Origin: JALYOC01 sp036675345
GTDB lineage: Bacteria > Myxococcota > Myxococcia > Myxococcales > Myxococcaceae
Direction of reading: 5' to 3'
DNA length: 64,000 nucleotides
NCBI GenBank assembly: GCA_036675345.1
Contig: JAKFFE010000007.1
Location: 1-64,000 of the forward strand
In this document: one piece after another, positions 23,964 through 31,780 of the stretch
Position numbering within the stretch: position 1 is the stretch's first letter
Layout of the letters: every line of letters begins with the position of its first letter
The notes under the pieces: model-generated
What the model saw: only the letters and a program-made list of their open reading frames with translations
Database searches by the model: none
What the model was told of the DNA's origin: nothing
Position numbers and translations under genes: made by a program

Positions 23964-24833
23964 ATGAAGCGAGCCGGTCCCTCCACGCCGAGCACCCTGC
24001 GCCACCGGGACGGATCACGACGCGGGGGCCGGCCGCGCCATGCCCTCCGCGGCTTGCTGGCGGTGTGGTGCCTGTCCACCACCAGCCAGGCGCAGGAAGG
24101 TTCCGCCCCGGTGGCGGAGCCGGAGCCGGCGCGGCTGGTCCAGGCCCGGAGGAACGCCGAGGCGGAAGTCCGCGAGACCTTCCGACGGGCCCAGGTCAGC
24201 TACCCGCCGGGGGAGATCTTCCTCCGGGCGATCAAGGACGAGGATGTGCTGGAGCTGTGGGCGGCCTCCGTCCGCGGCCGGCCGCTGCTCCGGATCAAGA
24301 CCTTCCGGATCTGCATGCGCTCCGGGCAGCCGGGGCCCAAGCGGGAGCAGGGGGATGGACAGGTCCCGGAGGGCTTCTACCGGGTGGACCGGTTCAATCC
24401 CTGGAGCGCGTTCCACCTCTCCTTGGGGATCGACTATCCCAACTCCAGCGACCGGCTGCGCAAGACGGGCCCCAGTCCCGGGGGAGACATCTTCATCCAC
24501 GGAGGTTGCGCCACCATCGGCTGCCTGCCACTGGAGAACGGACCGATGGAGCAGCTGTACGTGATCGCCACCGACGCCCGCGCCAAAGGTCAGCGGGAGA
24601 TCGGGGTCCATCTGTTTCCCACCCGGTTGGACGCAGCCCGGCTGGCGGCGCTGGAGGCGGATCCCGCGGTGCCGGCGGAGCTGCGCAGCTTCTGGCGCGA
24701 GCTGGGCCCCGGTTTCCAGGCCTTCGAGGCCACGCGCCGGCCACCGCGGGTGGGGATTGACCCCCGGTCCGGTGCCTACCGGTTGTCGGTCGCCCGCGGG
24801 ACCCCGCGACCTGGCCAGTCCGCCCGCCCATAG
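23964..24833 (+). CDS. L,D-transpeptidase, YafK type
   Basis: The protein has 289 residues from ATG 23964. A basic, unusually long N-region leads to a signal helix (LRGLLAVWCLSTTSQAQ). The catalytic domain lies at about 65-235 and contains PEGFYRV, HLSLGIDYPNSSD and the active site IHGGCATIGCLPL, where the second Cys is the nucleophile and the His is its partner. YafK-family enzymes act on peptidoglycan, either as amidase or cross-linking relatives. It lies between prfB and an ECF sigma gene. A GGAACT-type element lies at 23898, but its -10 partner does not fit an ECF promoter well. Confidence 0.8.
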   Translation: MKRAGPSTPSTLRHRDGSRRGGRPRHALRGLLAVWCLSTTSQAQEGSAPVAEPEPARLVQARRNAEAEVRETFRRAQVSYPPGEIFLRAIKDEDVLELWAASVRGRPLLRIKTFRICMRSGQPGPKREQGDGQVPEGFYRVDRFNPWSAFHLSLGIDYPNSSDRLRKTGPSPGGDIFIHGGCATIGCLPLENGPMEQLYVIATDARAKGQREIGVHLFPTRLDAARLAALEADPAVPAELRSFWRELGPGFQAFEATRRPPRVGIDPRSGAYRLSVARGTPRPGQSARP

Positions 24834-24906
24834 CCAGGCGGGCCAGCCCGCGGCCATGGACCGCGCCGTCGCGGGCGAGGTGGCAGACCCCGGGGCTGAC
24901 CCCTCT

Positions 24907-24934
24907 GCGTTTGCGTACGACGGTACTCAAACGC
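24907..24934 (+). terminator. 12-bp hairpin downstream of the transpeptidase gene
   Basis: Arms at 24907-24918 and 24923-24934 pair with one mismatch around a GACG loop. No uridine tract follows (GGGCCC instead), so it could equally be a factor-dependent terminator stem or an operator. Confidence 0.4.
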
Positions 24935-24990
24935 GGGCCCTCCGCGCGGAAGGGCCGCCAGGCAGAATCCCGGTGTCCGTCTCTGTAGGG

Positions 24991-25019
24991 AAGCATTCGG
25001 GCTGGAATCTGGAATGCTT
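24991..25019. promoter_or_regulatory. inverted repeat AAGCATTC-N13-GAATGCTT
   Basis: Perfect 8-bp arms lie directly upstream of the ECF-type promoter at 25022. The position fits an operator for a dimeric regulator of the sigma gene. Confidence 0.45.
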
Positions 25020-25021
25020 GG

Positions 25022-25049
25022 GGAACCCGCCCGGATCCGCGCTGTCGGA
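25022..25049 (+). promoter_or_regulatory. ECF-type promoter of the sigma factor gene
   Basis: GGAACC (25022-25027), 16-bp spacer, GTCGGA (25044-25049). The GGAAC / GTC pattern is that of RpoE-group sigma factors, so the gene may activate itself. The expected start site is about 10 nt before ATG 25066. Confidence 0.65.
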
Positions 25050-25065
25050 TGGGGACGGCGAACCG

Positions 25066-25674
25066 ATGGCGGACGGCACCTACCCGATGACGATGGGCCC
25101 CGAGGCGCACAGCGCCGAGCTGGCGCTGATGGAGAAGCTCCAGCGGGGGGACGCGCGCGCCTTCGAGCAGTTGGTCCGCAGCCACCAGCACCGGGTGTTC
25201 GACTTCTGTTACCGGATGTTGGGGGACCGGGAGGAGGCCAACGACATCGCGCAGGACGTCTTCATCTCCGTGCACCAGAACCTGTCCGGCTTCCGGCGCG
25301 ACTCCAAGCTGACGACCTGGATCTTCCGGATCAGCAAGAACCACTGCCTGAACCGGATCAAGTACCTGGCCCGGAGGGGATCGCGCCGCCGGGAGGACTT
25401 TGACCAGGTGGACGAGTCCCGGCTGGCCAGCGCGCTGGAGACCCCGCCCTCGCCGGACCGCGGCCTGGTGGCGGAGGCGGCGAAGAACCAGGTGCAGGCC
25501 GCCATCGCCCAGCTGGAGCCGGAGCAGCGGCTGCTGGTCGCGCTGAGAGACATCGAAGGGCTGTCCTACGAAGAGATCGTGGAAGTCACCGAACTCCCGG
25601 TGGGCACGGTGAAGAGCAGGCTGCACCGGGCGCGCGAGCGGCTGGCGGATCTGCTGGGGGAGGGTGACGAATGA
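25066..25674 (+). CDS. ECF (RpoE-type) RNA polymerase sigma factor
   Basis: The protein has 202 residues. Region 2 lies at about 35-100 (FEQLVRSHQHRVFDFCYRML, EEANDIAQDVF) and region 4 at about 140-195 (LEPEQRLLVALRDIEGLSYEEI, GTVKSRLHRARERL). Regions 1 and 3 are missing, as in group IV factors. ATG 25066 was chosen because it follows the GGAACC/GTCGGA promoter; ATG 25087 and ATG 25093 are alternatives. The next gene encodes a zinc-binding anti-sigma protein. The pair probably controls an envelope response, since the flanking genes act on lipoproteins, peptidoglycan and surface fibres; that is inference. Confidence 0.92.
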   Translation: MADGTYPMTMGPEAHSAELALMEKLQRGDARAFEQLVRSHQHRVFDFCYRMLGDREEANDIAQDVFISVHQNLSGFRRDSKLTTWIFRISKNHCLNRIKYLARRGSRRREDFDQVDESRLASALETPPSPDRGLVAEAAKNQVQAAIAQLEPEQRLLVALRDIEGLSYEEIVEVTELPVGTVKSRLHRARERLADLLGEGDE

Positions 25675-25696
25675 ACAAGCATCCGAGGTGGTCGCC

Positions 25697-26047
25697 GTGA
25701 ACGCATCGCTGAGCCATTCCGCCGCCCGGGAGTACTTCCCGGCGCTGATCGACCAGGAACTGGACCCCGCCGCCGAGGCCAAGGTCCGGGGCCACCTGGT
25801 GGAGTGTCCGCCCTGTCGCCAGGGGTTCCAGAAGTACGAGCGGGCGGTGGAGAAGGTCCGCGGGCTGCAGCGGGAGAAAGCCCCGGACGCGCTGGCGACG
25901 ATGATCCTCCACCGGACCCGGAAGCGCCGTCACGGCCTGCGGGCCATTGCCCGGGCCCATGATCAGTACCGGATGCCCTTTGAGATCATCCTCCCCATCC
26001 TGCTGGCGGCCGTGGTCGCCGCCTTGATGCTGGTGATGATGAGCTGA
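25697..26047 (+). CDS. membrane anti-sigma factor with zinc-binding ZAS motif
   Basis: The protein has 116 residues from GTG 25697, chosen for the GAGGTGG ribosome binding site just upstream; an earlier GTG at 25664 would overlap the sigma gene. The N-terminal part carries the H-x3-C-x2-C motif (HLVECPPC) of zinc-dependent anti-sigma domains. One membrane helix sits at the very C-terminus (FEIILPILLAAVVAALMLVMMS), so the anti-sigma domain faces the cytoplasm and almost nothing is outside. Release of sigma may therefore depend on the cytoplasmic zinc site or on helix cleavage rather than on an extracytoplasmic sensor. Confidence 0.85.
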   Translation: MNASLSHSAAREYFPALIDQELDPAAEAKVRGHLVECPPCRQGFQKYERAVEKVRGLQREKAPDALATMILHRTRKRRHGLRAIARAHDQYRMPFEIILPILLAAVVAALMLVMMS

Positions 26048-26059
26048 ACGACCCGACGG

Positions 26060-26737
26060 TCAGGGAGTGGAGATGGTGTACGTGACCGTCGCTTCGAAGC
26101 CCGAGTTCTGACGGAAAAACTGGGGATGGACGGCGTAGCGGGTAGACACCAACAGTCCATTGTTTGGGGTGTTGAGCGACCCACCGTAGGAAATCCGCGA
26201 GCCCTTCAGCACCGGCACCTCACCCGTGGAGAGATCAGCCAGGGTCGCCGCGTACTCCGGCTCTCCGTTGCTAAAGGACGGGGACAGCGGGTCTGAGTCG
26301 TACTTCTGGGGATTCAAGACCTCGGTGCCTTCGCTCTTGGCCCGCTCACCCGAAGGCATGATCTCCGCGCTGGGAATCCCGAACCCGATGTCGGAGAGCT
26401 GCATCTCGCCCCGGCCGGCCTTGAAGCCCGTCGACGAGACAGAGGCGGTCAGCACGTAGGAGGTGTTGGCCCGGAGGATCATCCGGACTTCGCCGCCGCG
26501 CACGCCGTTGTTCCTCCCCGGGACCACCCCCACGTCCCCGAGGTCCAGCGAGTAGTTCAGCGCCGAATCCTGGCCCTGGTTGGCGCCGGTGACTCCCTCA
26601 CCCACCGTCTGATGGCTGTAGAAGCGGAGCGAAGCCATTTCGGAGATGTGCCCGCGGATCGTGACTGCCCCGCGCGTCTGCGCCTGGGCGGCAACCCCGA
26701 AAAGCCACAGCGCTGCGAACAGCCACCGAGAATCCAT
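26060..26737 (-). CDS. secreted fibre-subunit-like protein 1
   Basis: The protein has 225 residues. A signal peptide ends near AQAQ (residue 20). The mature part is predicted all-beta. It shares motifs with the three proteins at 30345-32488: LDLGDVG, LRANTSYVLTASV, SDIGFGI, SRISYGG followed by NN, VHPQFFR and a C-terminal TVTYTISTP. The ending strand is similar in style to spore-coat-U-type (archaic chaperone-usher) subunits. It is divergent from the usher-like gene across 207 bp and convergent with the anti-sigma gene. I infer that it is a subunit exported by that usher. Confidence 0.7.
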   Translation of the reverse strand: MDSRWLFAALWLFGVAAQAQTRGAVTIRGHISEMASLRFYSHQTVGEGVTGANQGQDSALNYSLDLGDVGVVPGRNNGVRGGEVRMILRANTSYVLTASVSSTGFKAGRGEMQLSDIGFGIPSAEIMPSGERAKSEGTEVLNPQKYDSDPLSPSFSNGEPEYAATLADLSTGEVPVLKGSRISYGGSLNTPNNGLLVSTRYAVHPQFFRQNSGFEATVTYTISTP

Positions 26738-26911
26738 GGCATCCCATTGAGCAACCCATGTGCCGAGCGGCTGGATGGCTCAACTCCCCGGAATCACGAT
26801 GGGCACTGGCTGGGGTCAGCGGGTAGGGCAATACGGGTTCCTGGTTTGGGGTCTTTGCCGACCCGTCCGCCCGGCAGCCGGGCGCGAGGTCCAAGCCGAC
26901 CGTTGGCGTTC

Positions 26912-26939
26912 TTGCTGTGGGGGGGGCCTCCGGTACACT
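26912..26939 (+). promoter_or_regulatory. putative usher promoter with G8 in its spacer
   Basis: TTGCTG (26912-26917), 16-bp spacer, TACACT (26934-26939). The spacer contains the G8 run at 26919-26926. The expected start site falls at or next to the GTG start 26945, so the mRNA may be leaderless. Confidence 0.4.
26919..26926 (+). repeat. homopolymer of eight G
   Basis: An uninterrupted G8 lies between the -35 and -10 candidates of the usher-like gene. Slippage by one base would change the spacer from 16 to 15 or 17 bp. Confidence 0.85.
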
Positions 26940-26944
26940 TCCGG

Positions 26945-29446
26945 GTGTGGCTGTTGTCCAAACGCATGGCCGCTGAGGCCCTCCTTGTCGTCTTGCTGGC
27001 GGTCTCCGCCAGCGGCGCACAAGGACAGCCTGGCCCCGAATCGGAGCCGGTAACCATCACCGTCGAAGGACGGCTGCTCTCGGGGCCGTTCACCTTCGCC
27101 GAGCGTCGGGGCGGTGAGCTGCTGCTGCCCATCGTGAGCATCGCCGAGGCGCTGGGGGATCAGGTCCAGGTGGACCCGGTGACCCGGCGGATCGTGGTTC
27201 AACGTCGCACCGGCGTCTCCGCCAGCCTGGATCTCGCCACAGGTCAGGTCCAGGAGCAGGGCCGGACGGTGATGCTCTCCACCTCCGCGCTGACCACGCT
27301 TCCCTCCATCATCGGTGACCCACGGTCATTGCTCCTCCCGGTGGAGTTGGTGAGCGCGTTGCTGGAGGCGACGGTGGTGGTGGACTCCAGAGCCAGAACG
27401 CTGCGGGTGTTACGGGATACCGCGCAGGTGACGGTGTCCCAGGGAGGCCGCTTTGGGTTCTTCGACCTCTACCGGACCGGCTACGACTACAAGGTGGACC
27501 TCGCGGAGCTGAACCAGCTGCACACCCTGCAACTGTCCAGCAGCGCCCGGGTGTTCGATGGGCTGGCCACCGCGCAAGGCCACTTTCTGGGAAATCCCCA
27601 GCAGCGCTTCTTGGATTTCCGGCAGGGTCGCCTCACCTACGACCGGCCCAATGGGCAACGGTTCATGCTCGGCGATCTCTCGACCAGTGGGGACCTGGAC
27701 GTCATGGCCACCTCCACCCGGGGCGCCTGGTACAGGCAGCCTTTGGGGGACAGCGATGTCACCGCCTATGCCGGCCTGGCCCGCTCGGGCAGCGCCCCTG
27801 ACCCCTTCGCTCCGGTCGACCCATCGGGGCTCAACTTCGACACCCCGGTGGTGGGGGCCTACTACTCATTCGGTCGCCAGCGTCCGACGATGCAAGAGCA
27901 GCATCTCTCGGGGGCGGCGGGCGGTTTCTGGTTCAGCGGGCCGCTGCGTCGGGCGGGGCTGCTGGCCAGCACCTTCAAGTACGAGACGGGGATCCATACC
28001 TTCCAGGCGGAGGCCGGGGTGGGGTTGTTCGATGATCTGCGCCCGGGAGCTGCCACCCAGCGCTCAGTGGCGTACCTGGCCGGAGTCACCGAGGCCATCA
28101 ACCCCATCCCCACCCTGACCCTCCTGGCCGGCTTCCGGCACATCTCTCAAGGGTTCCTCTCACCCTCCGGCTCCGCGGTGTTGCAGCCGATGAATTTGAT
28201 GTCGGGGGGACTGAACTGGAGACCCTTCAGCTGGGTCTCCATGTCTGGGTCCGGCCGCTACCTGGAACGCCTGGATCTGCCGGGTCACCCGCTGGACCAC
28301 GACCTGACCGGAGCAGTCGGCTTCAACTTCGGGGCTCCGTGGCCCAGCCTGAGCATCTCGCACTCGGAAGGAAGCCAGTCGGAGATTGGCCGGCGCACCT
28401 ACAGCGTGGCGAATCTGTCGGGGAGTTGGGAGGGGATCGACTACCTGGTGAACGGCACCCACTCCGTCCGTGGCACCGAGACCCCCGAGCAGATGGTGGT
28501 GGTGAGCGCGGGACGGGCGCTCAGCCCGGCGCTGTCGTTGCGCGCCACCCAGTCCTTCAGCAGTCGGGGCGCCGTCTCCGGCGGGTTGGATGCCTTCATG
28601 CCCGGGTTCTTCACCCCGCGGGTCTCGGTCTCCGTGGGTCTTGGCTACGCCTACACCGGGGTGCACCTGGCTCCCACCGCCCATCTGGCGCTCAACGCGC
28701 AGCTACCCTGGAAGCAGAACCTCAGCTTCGGAATCCAGCAGACCGAGTTTGGAGCCACCGGGGTGGTGCAGCTCTCCGGACCGCTGTGGGATCCGCCGGG
28801 CACCACCGTGCCCTCCCGCTACTCCGTCGATCAGCTCGGATCGCTGGGCACCTTCTCTGGACGGGTCTTCCAGGACGTGGACCTGGATGGAGAGTATCGG
28901 CCGGGCGTGGATCGGGTGCTCTCCGGAGTGCAGGTCCTGGTGGACGGCAGCAACATGGTGGTCACCGACGAGAGCGGCGAGTACCGGATCCCGAACGTTG
29001 CTGCCGGCGAACACACCGTGTTCTTGAACCTGCTCACGGTGCGCGCAGACCTCTCCCTGCTTTCCAACTCCAGGCGACTGGTCGCGCTGCCTGCCAGCGG
29101 AGAGACGGTGGTCCACTTCCGGCTGGTCCGAACCGGACGCGTCTCCGGAACTGTGTGGCAGGACGACAACGGCAACGGAGAGGTAGACGAGGGCGAACCG
29201 CTGCTCGGCCAGATCCGGGTGGTTTCCGGCCAGCGGGACACGCTGACCAATGAAGACGGCGGCTTCGTCCTCGGAGATCTGCCCCAGGGCAGCCACCGTA
29301 TGGCGGTGGACGAGCGGACCCTGCCCGAAGGACTGCGGGCGAAGGTGGGTGTGGTCAACGTGGAGGTCAAGCCGCCGCGCGAAACCCGCGGGGTCCTGTT
29401 GCCGGTACAGCCCCTCCCCAAGGAAATCGAGATCCGGGAGTTCTAG
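26945..29446 (+). CDS. usher-like outer-membrane protein with SdrD-B-type C-terminal domains
   Basis: The protein has 833 residues from GTG 26945, which gives a signal peptide with basic residues before the helix (WLLSKRMAAEALLVVLLAVSA); ATG 26966 lacks them. Residues about 30-155 form an N-terminal domain with a repeated LLLP-type strand pattern, similar to copper-amine-oxidase-N-like stalk domains. A long beta-barrel region (about 160-630) contains RLTYDRPNGQRFMLGDLSTSG and STRGAWY, which match the usher LGD and RG landmarks. Two Ig-like SdrD-B/carboxypeptidase-regulatory modules finish the protein (FQDVDLDGEYRPGVDRVLSG, WQDDNGNGEVDEGEPLLG). It probably threads subunits through the outer membrane. 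Its stop shares bases with the chaperone stop. Confidence 0.7.
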   Translation: MWLLSKRMAAEALLVVLLAVSASGAQGQPGPESEPVTITVEGRLLSGPFTFAERRGGELLLPIVSIAEALGDQVQVDPVTRRIVVQRRTGVSASLDLATGQVQEQGRTVMLSTSALTTLPSIIGDPRSLLLPVELVSALLEATVVVDSRARTLRVLRDTAQVTVSQGGRFGFFDLYRTGYDYKVDLAELNQLHTLQLSSSARVFDGLATAQGHFLGNPQQRFLDFRQGRLTYDRPNGQRFMLGDLSTSGDLDVMATSTRGAWYRQPLGDSDVTAYAGLARSGSAPDPFAPVDPSGLNFDTPVVGAYYSFGRQRPTMQEQHLSGAAGGFWFSGPLRRAGLLASTFKYETGIHTFQAEAGVGLFDDLRPGAATQRSVAYLAGVTEAINPIPTLTLLAGFRHISQGFLSPSGSAVLQPMNLMSGGLNWRPFSWVSMSGSGRYLERLDLPGHPLDHDLTGAVGFNFGAPWPSLSISHSEGSQSEIGRRTYSVANLSGSWEGIDYLVNGTHSVRGTETPEQMVVVSAGRALSPALSLRATQSFSSRGAVSGGLDAFMPGFFTPRVSVSVGLGYAYTGVHLAPTAHLALNAQLPWKQNLSFGIQQTEFGATGVVQLSGPLWDPPGTTVPSRYSVDQLGSLGTFSGRVFQDVDLDGEYRPGVDRVLSGVQVLVDGSNMVVTDESGEYRIPNVAAGEHTVFLNLLTVRADLSLLSNSRRLVALPASGETVVHFRLVRTGRVSGTVWQDDNGNGEVDEGEPLLGQIRVVSGQRDTLTNEDGGFVLGDLPQGSHRMAVDERTLPEGLRAKVGVVNVEVKPPRETRGVLLPVQPLPKEIEIREF

Positions 29447-30348
29447 CGGCCCCGCTTCTTCTTCGGGGCAGGGGCGGGCTTCTGGGGCGCTGGCGCCGGA
29501 ATGGTGATCGCCTTTCGACCCTCGATCACCTTGCTGCCGTCGTGGAAATCCACCCGGTAGCGCAGCGAGTACTCGCCGGGAGGTGGCAGCTTCTCCAGGG
29601 TCAGTGTGGGCTGCAGCTCGCTGTTGGCGAGAATCGGGGTGTTCGAGCCAATGGTGGCGGAGTGAATGACCGTCCCCTGGGCATCCAGCAGGTCCAGCGA
29701 CTGGGTGGGCCGGACCCGGGTGTTTCCCTCGTTCCGGAGCACCGGCTGAACGGTGATCTGGGTGGGTGCAATCTGCGCATCCAGCGCGGTGAGGCTGCCC
29801 TTGGTGGTCAGGGGCGGCACCATCACGTAGATGATCGCAGCCAGTCGGAAGTGAAACATGATCTGTTTCGAGGTCGCCTGCTGCTTCAGATCCGGCGGCC
29901 GCTCCTCCACGAACAGTACCGAGGTGTAGTCGCCGGGTGTCGCGTCCTCGGGCACGTCCACGGTCACGCGGATGGAGTGGGTCTCTCCAGGAGTCACCAA
30001 CAACTCCACCGGGCTGTAGATCAGCCAGTCGGTCGCCGAGCGTGGGAGCGTGGCCGGCTTGGAGAACGTCACCTGGCCGTTCCGGGTCATGGCCCAATCC
30101 CCGAGGGAGGCCAGCAGCCGCATCGGCTTGGCACCCGGAGCGCCAGGTGACGAGATGACGTTGACCACCACCGTCTTGGACTCCCCTGGCTTGAGAGGAA
30201 GCTCGAGGCGGGAGGGGGCGAGAGCCAGATCACCTGGACCCGCGGACTGCCCCGGGGTTCCACCGTCCCCCAGCGCCTGACCAAGGGCCAGCCAGGGGAG
30301 GAACGCGGAAATGAGGGCATAGCGGAGGGTGCGGATCATGGTGCTCAC
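29443..30348 (-). CDS. PapD-like periplasmic chaperone
   Basis: The protein has about 301 residues. The start is GTG 30348 (GTGA overlap with subunit 2) or ATG 30339, where the signal peptide MIRTLRYALISAFLPWLALG begins. The mature protein shows two immunoglobulin-like domains of a fimbrial chaperone: LALAPSRLELPLKPGESKTV, then DWLIYSPVELLVTPGETHSIRVTV and GDYTSVLFVEE, then a second domain with VLRNEGNTRVRP. A basic Pro/Lys-rich tail (PAPAPKKKRGR) is not usual for chaperones. It should hold fibre subunits in the periplasm before the usher. Confidence 0.78.
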   Translation of the reverse strand: MSTMIRTLRYALISAFLPWLALGQALGDGGTPGQSAGPGDLALAPSRLELPLKPGESKTVVVNVISSPGAPGAKPMRLLASLGDWAMTRNGQVTFSKPATLPRSATDWLIYSPVELLVTPGETHSIRVTVDVPEDATPGDYTSVLFVEERPPDLKQQATSKQIMFHFRLAAIIYVMVPPLTTKGSLTALDAQIAPTQITVQPVLRNEGNTRVRPTQSLDLLDAQGTVIHSATIGSNTPILANSELQPTLTLEKLPPPGEYSLRYRVDFHDGSKVIEGRKAITIPAPAPQKPAPAPKKKRGR

Positions 30349-31046
30349 GGGCAAGGAAGAGTTGGCCCCTGCGAGATGGTCAACAGCACTGTGGCTGAGG
30401 AGTTTCCAGGCGCGAAGAACTGCGGTGCGAGGGCGAAGATCAGATCGAACTGCCAGCCGTTCTCCCGCTGGTTGCCCGGGATGTTCCGGGGATTGAGCTT
30501 CACATTCCGGGAGCTGAGAATCGGGCCGCTCATCACCACCGTGGACGCGCCCAACTGCGCGAGGCTGGCCGGGTAGCTGGCCCGTGGGGACCGCTGGACG
30601 CTCAGCGAAGGGTCGGTGTTGAACGGCGGGTAGAGGGTGTGGGGAGTGGCGCAGACCTCTCCCCGGGACAAGGCGCGCAGGTTCACGATCCCGATGCCGA
30701 TGTCCGATAGCTGAATCGCGTCCGCCGAAGTCCCCATGCCGGAGGAAACAACGGAAGCCACCAGGCGGTATTCAGCCTCGCTCCGGATGATCACCGGCAC
30801 CGACACCCGCACCAGGGGATTGGGGTTGATGGGCGAGACCTCACCGAAGTTGACGGTTACCTCCAGCGCCAGCGGGCTGGGGTTGACGATCACCGTTCCG
30901 CCGGGGGCCCCGGTGATGGTGGCCGTTCCACCGGTGCCGATGTCGAAGACGTCCTGCCCACCGGCCTGGCCCGCAGCCGACGTGGAGACCAGACCCGCCA
31001 GCAGCAGGGTCCAGGCGGCCAGGGACTGTCCGAGCGAGCGTTGCAT
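30345..31046 (-). CDS. secreted fibre-subunit-like protein 2
   Basis: The protein has 233 residues with a signal peptide ending near SAAGQ. It keeps the family landmarks: VNFGEVSPINPNP, IIRSEAEYRLVASVVSSG, LSDIGIGI, ALAPQFFAPG and TVLLTIS. It differs from its paralogues by ending in QGPTLPCP and by two cysteines, one mid-protein (GEVCATPH) and one in the last three residues, which could form a disulphide. It is the last subunit before the chaperone and overlaps it by four bases. Confidence 0.7.
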   Translation of the reverse strand: MQRSLGQSLAAWTLLLAGLVSTSAAGQAGGQDVFDIGTGGTATITGAPGGTVIVNPSPLALEVTVNFGEVSPINPNPLVRVSVPVIIRSEAEYRLVASVVSSGMGTSADAIQLSDIGIGIVNLRALSRGEVCATPHTLYPPFNTDPSLSVQRSPRASYPASLAQLGASTVVMSGPILSSRNVKLNPRNIPGNQRENGWQFDLIFALAPQFFAPGNSSATVLLTISQGPTLPCP

Positions 31047-31059
31047 CCGCGCGCCCAGT

Positions 31060-31758
31060 CTAGGGGGTGGTGATGGTGTACGTCACGGTGGTGGTGAAGC
31101 CGCCGGGCGAGAAGAACTGGGGCTTGATGACGAAGAAGGTGTCCAGGGTGAGACCGCCCACGTGCGAGGAGGGCACCACCCGCATGATCCGATCCCCGCT
31201 GAGCACCGAACGCGAGGTGGTGTAGTGGGCCAGTGACTTCTCGGTCACGTAGTCCCATCGCGGGGTAGCCACGTCACCATCCGGGTCAGCGCTGGGATTT
31301 CCGGCCGCTGCAGCCACCGGGGTATCGGTGCCGCTGGTGTTCACCCCGGAGTCGGTCCGCAGCACGTTGCCTACTCCGAAGCCCACGTCGGCCGGCTGGA
31401 CTGCCATGGGATCCGCGTTGGCGAAGCCCGAAGCGGTGATCGACAGCGTGTAGCCGATGTTCGAGCGCAGCCGAAGCGGGACGGTGGCCACCACAAAGGT
31501 GGAGGCGTTCACCGGTGAGATGTCACCGAGGTTGATGGTGACACCGGTCAGCTGCTCACCCTTGTTCTTGTTGCCGGTGATCGACCCGTTGGAGGCCCCG
31601 GTCAGGGTGATGGGGCCTCCCGCCGCGATGTCCACATATCCAGACACCGTGGCGGTGAGCGTCACGTTGCCCGAATCGGTGGACTGGGTCTGGGCGACTG
31701 CGACCCCTCCGAGCATCAACAGCGAGCCTGCGAGGACACGTCGGAGGGGAGTCAGCAT
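31060..31758 (-). CDS. secreted fibre-subunit-like protein 3
   Basis: The protein has 232 residues. The signal peptide ends at AVAQ (residue 23). The start of the mature part, GNVTLTATVSGYVDIAAGG, recalls the first strand of spore-coat-U-type subunits. Shared motifs are NLGDISPVNAS, LRSNIGYTLSITASGF, DVGFGVG, KPQFFSPGGF and TVTYTITTP at the C-terminus. It lies 13 bp upstream of subunit 2 and 22 bp downstream of subunit 4. Confidence 0.72.
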   Translation of the reverse strand: MLTPLRRVLAGSLLMLGGVAVAQTQSTDSGNVTLTATVSGYVDIAAGGPITLTGASNGSITGNKNKGEQLTGVTINLGDISPVNASTFVVATVPLRLRSNIGYTLSITASGFANADPMAVQPADVGFGVGNVLRTDSGVNTSGTDTPVAAAAGNPSADPDGDVATPRWDYVTEKSLAHYTTSRSVLSGDRIMRVVPSSHVGGLTLDTFFVIKPQFFSPGGFTTTVTYTITTP

Positions 31759-31780
31759 TTGAGTGGAACCGGAACCGGAC

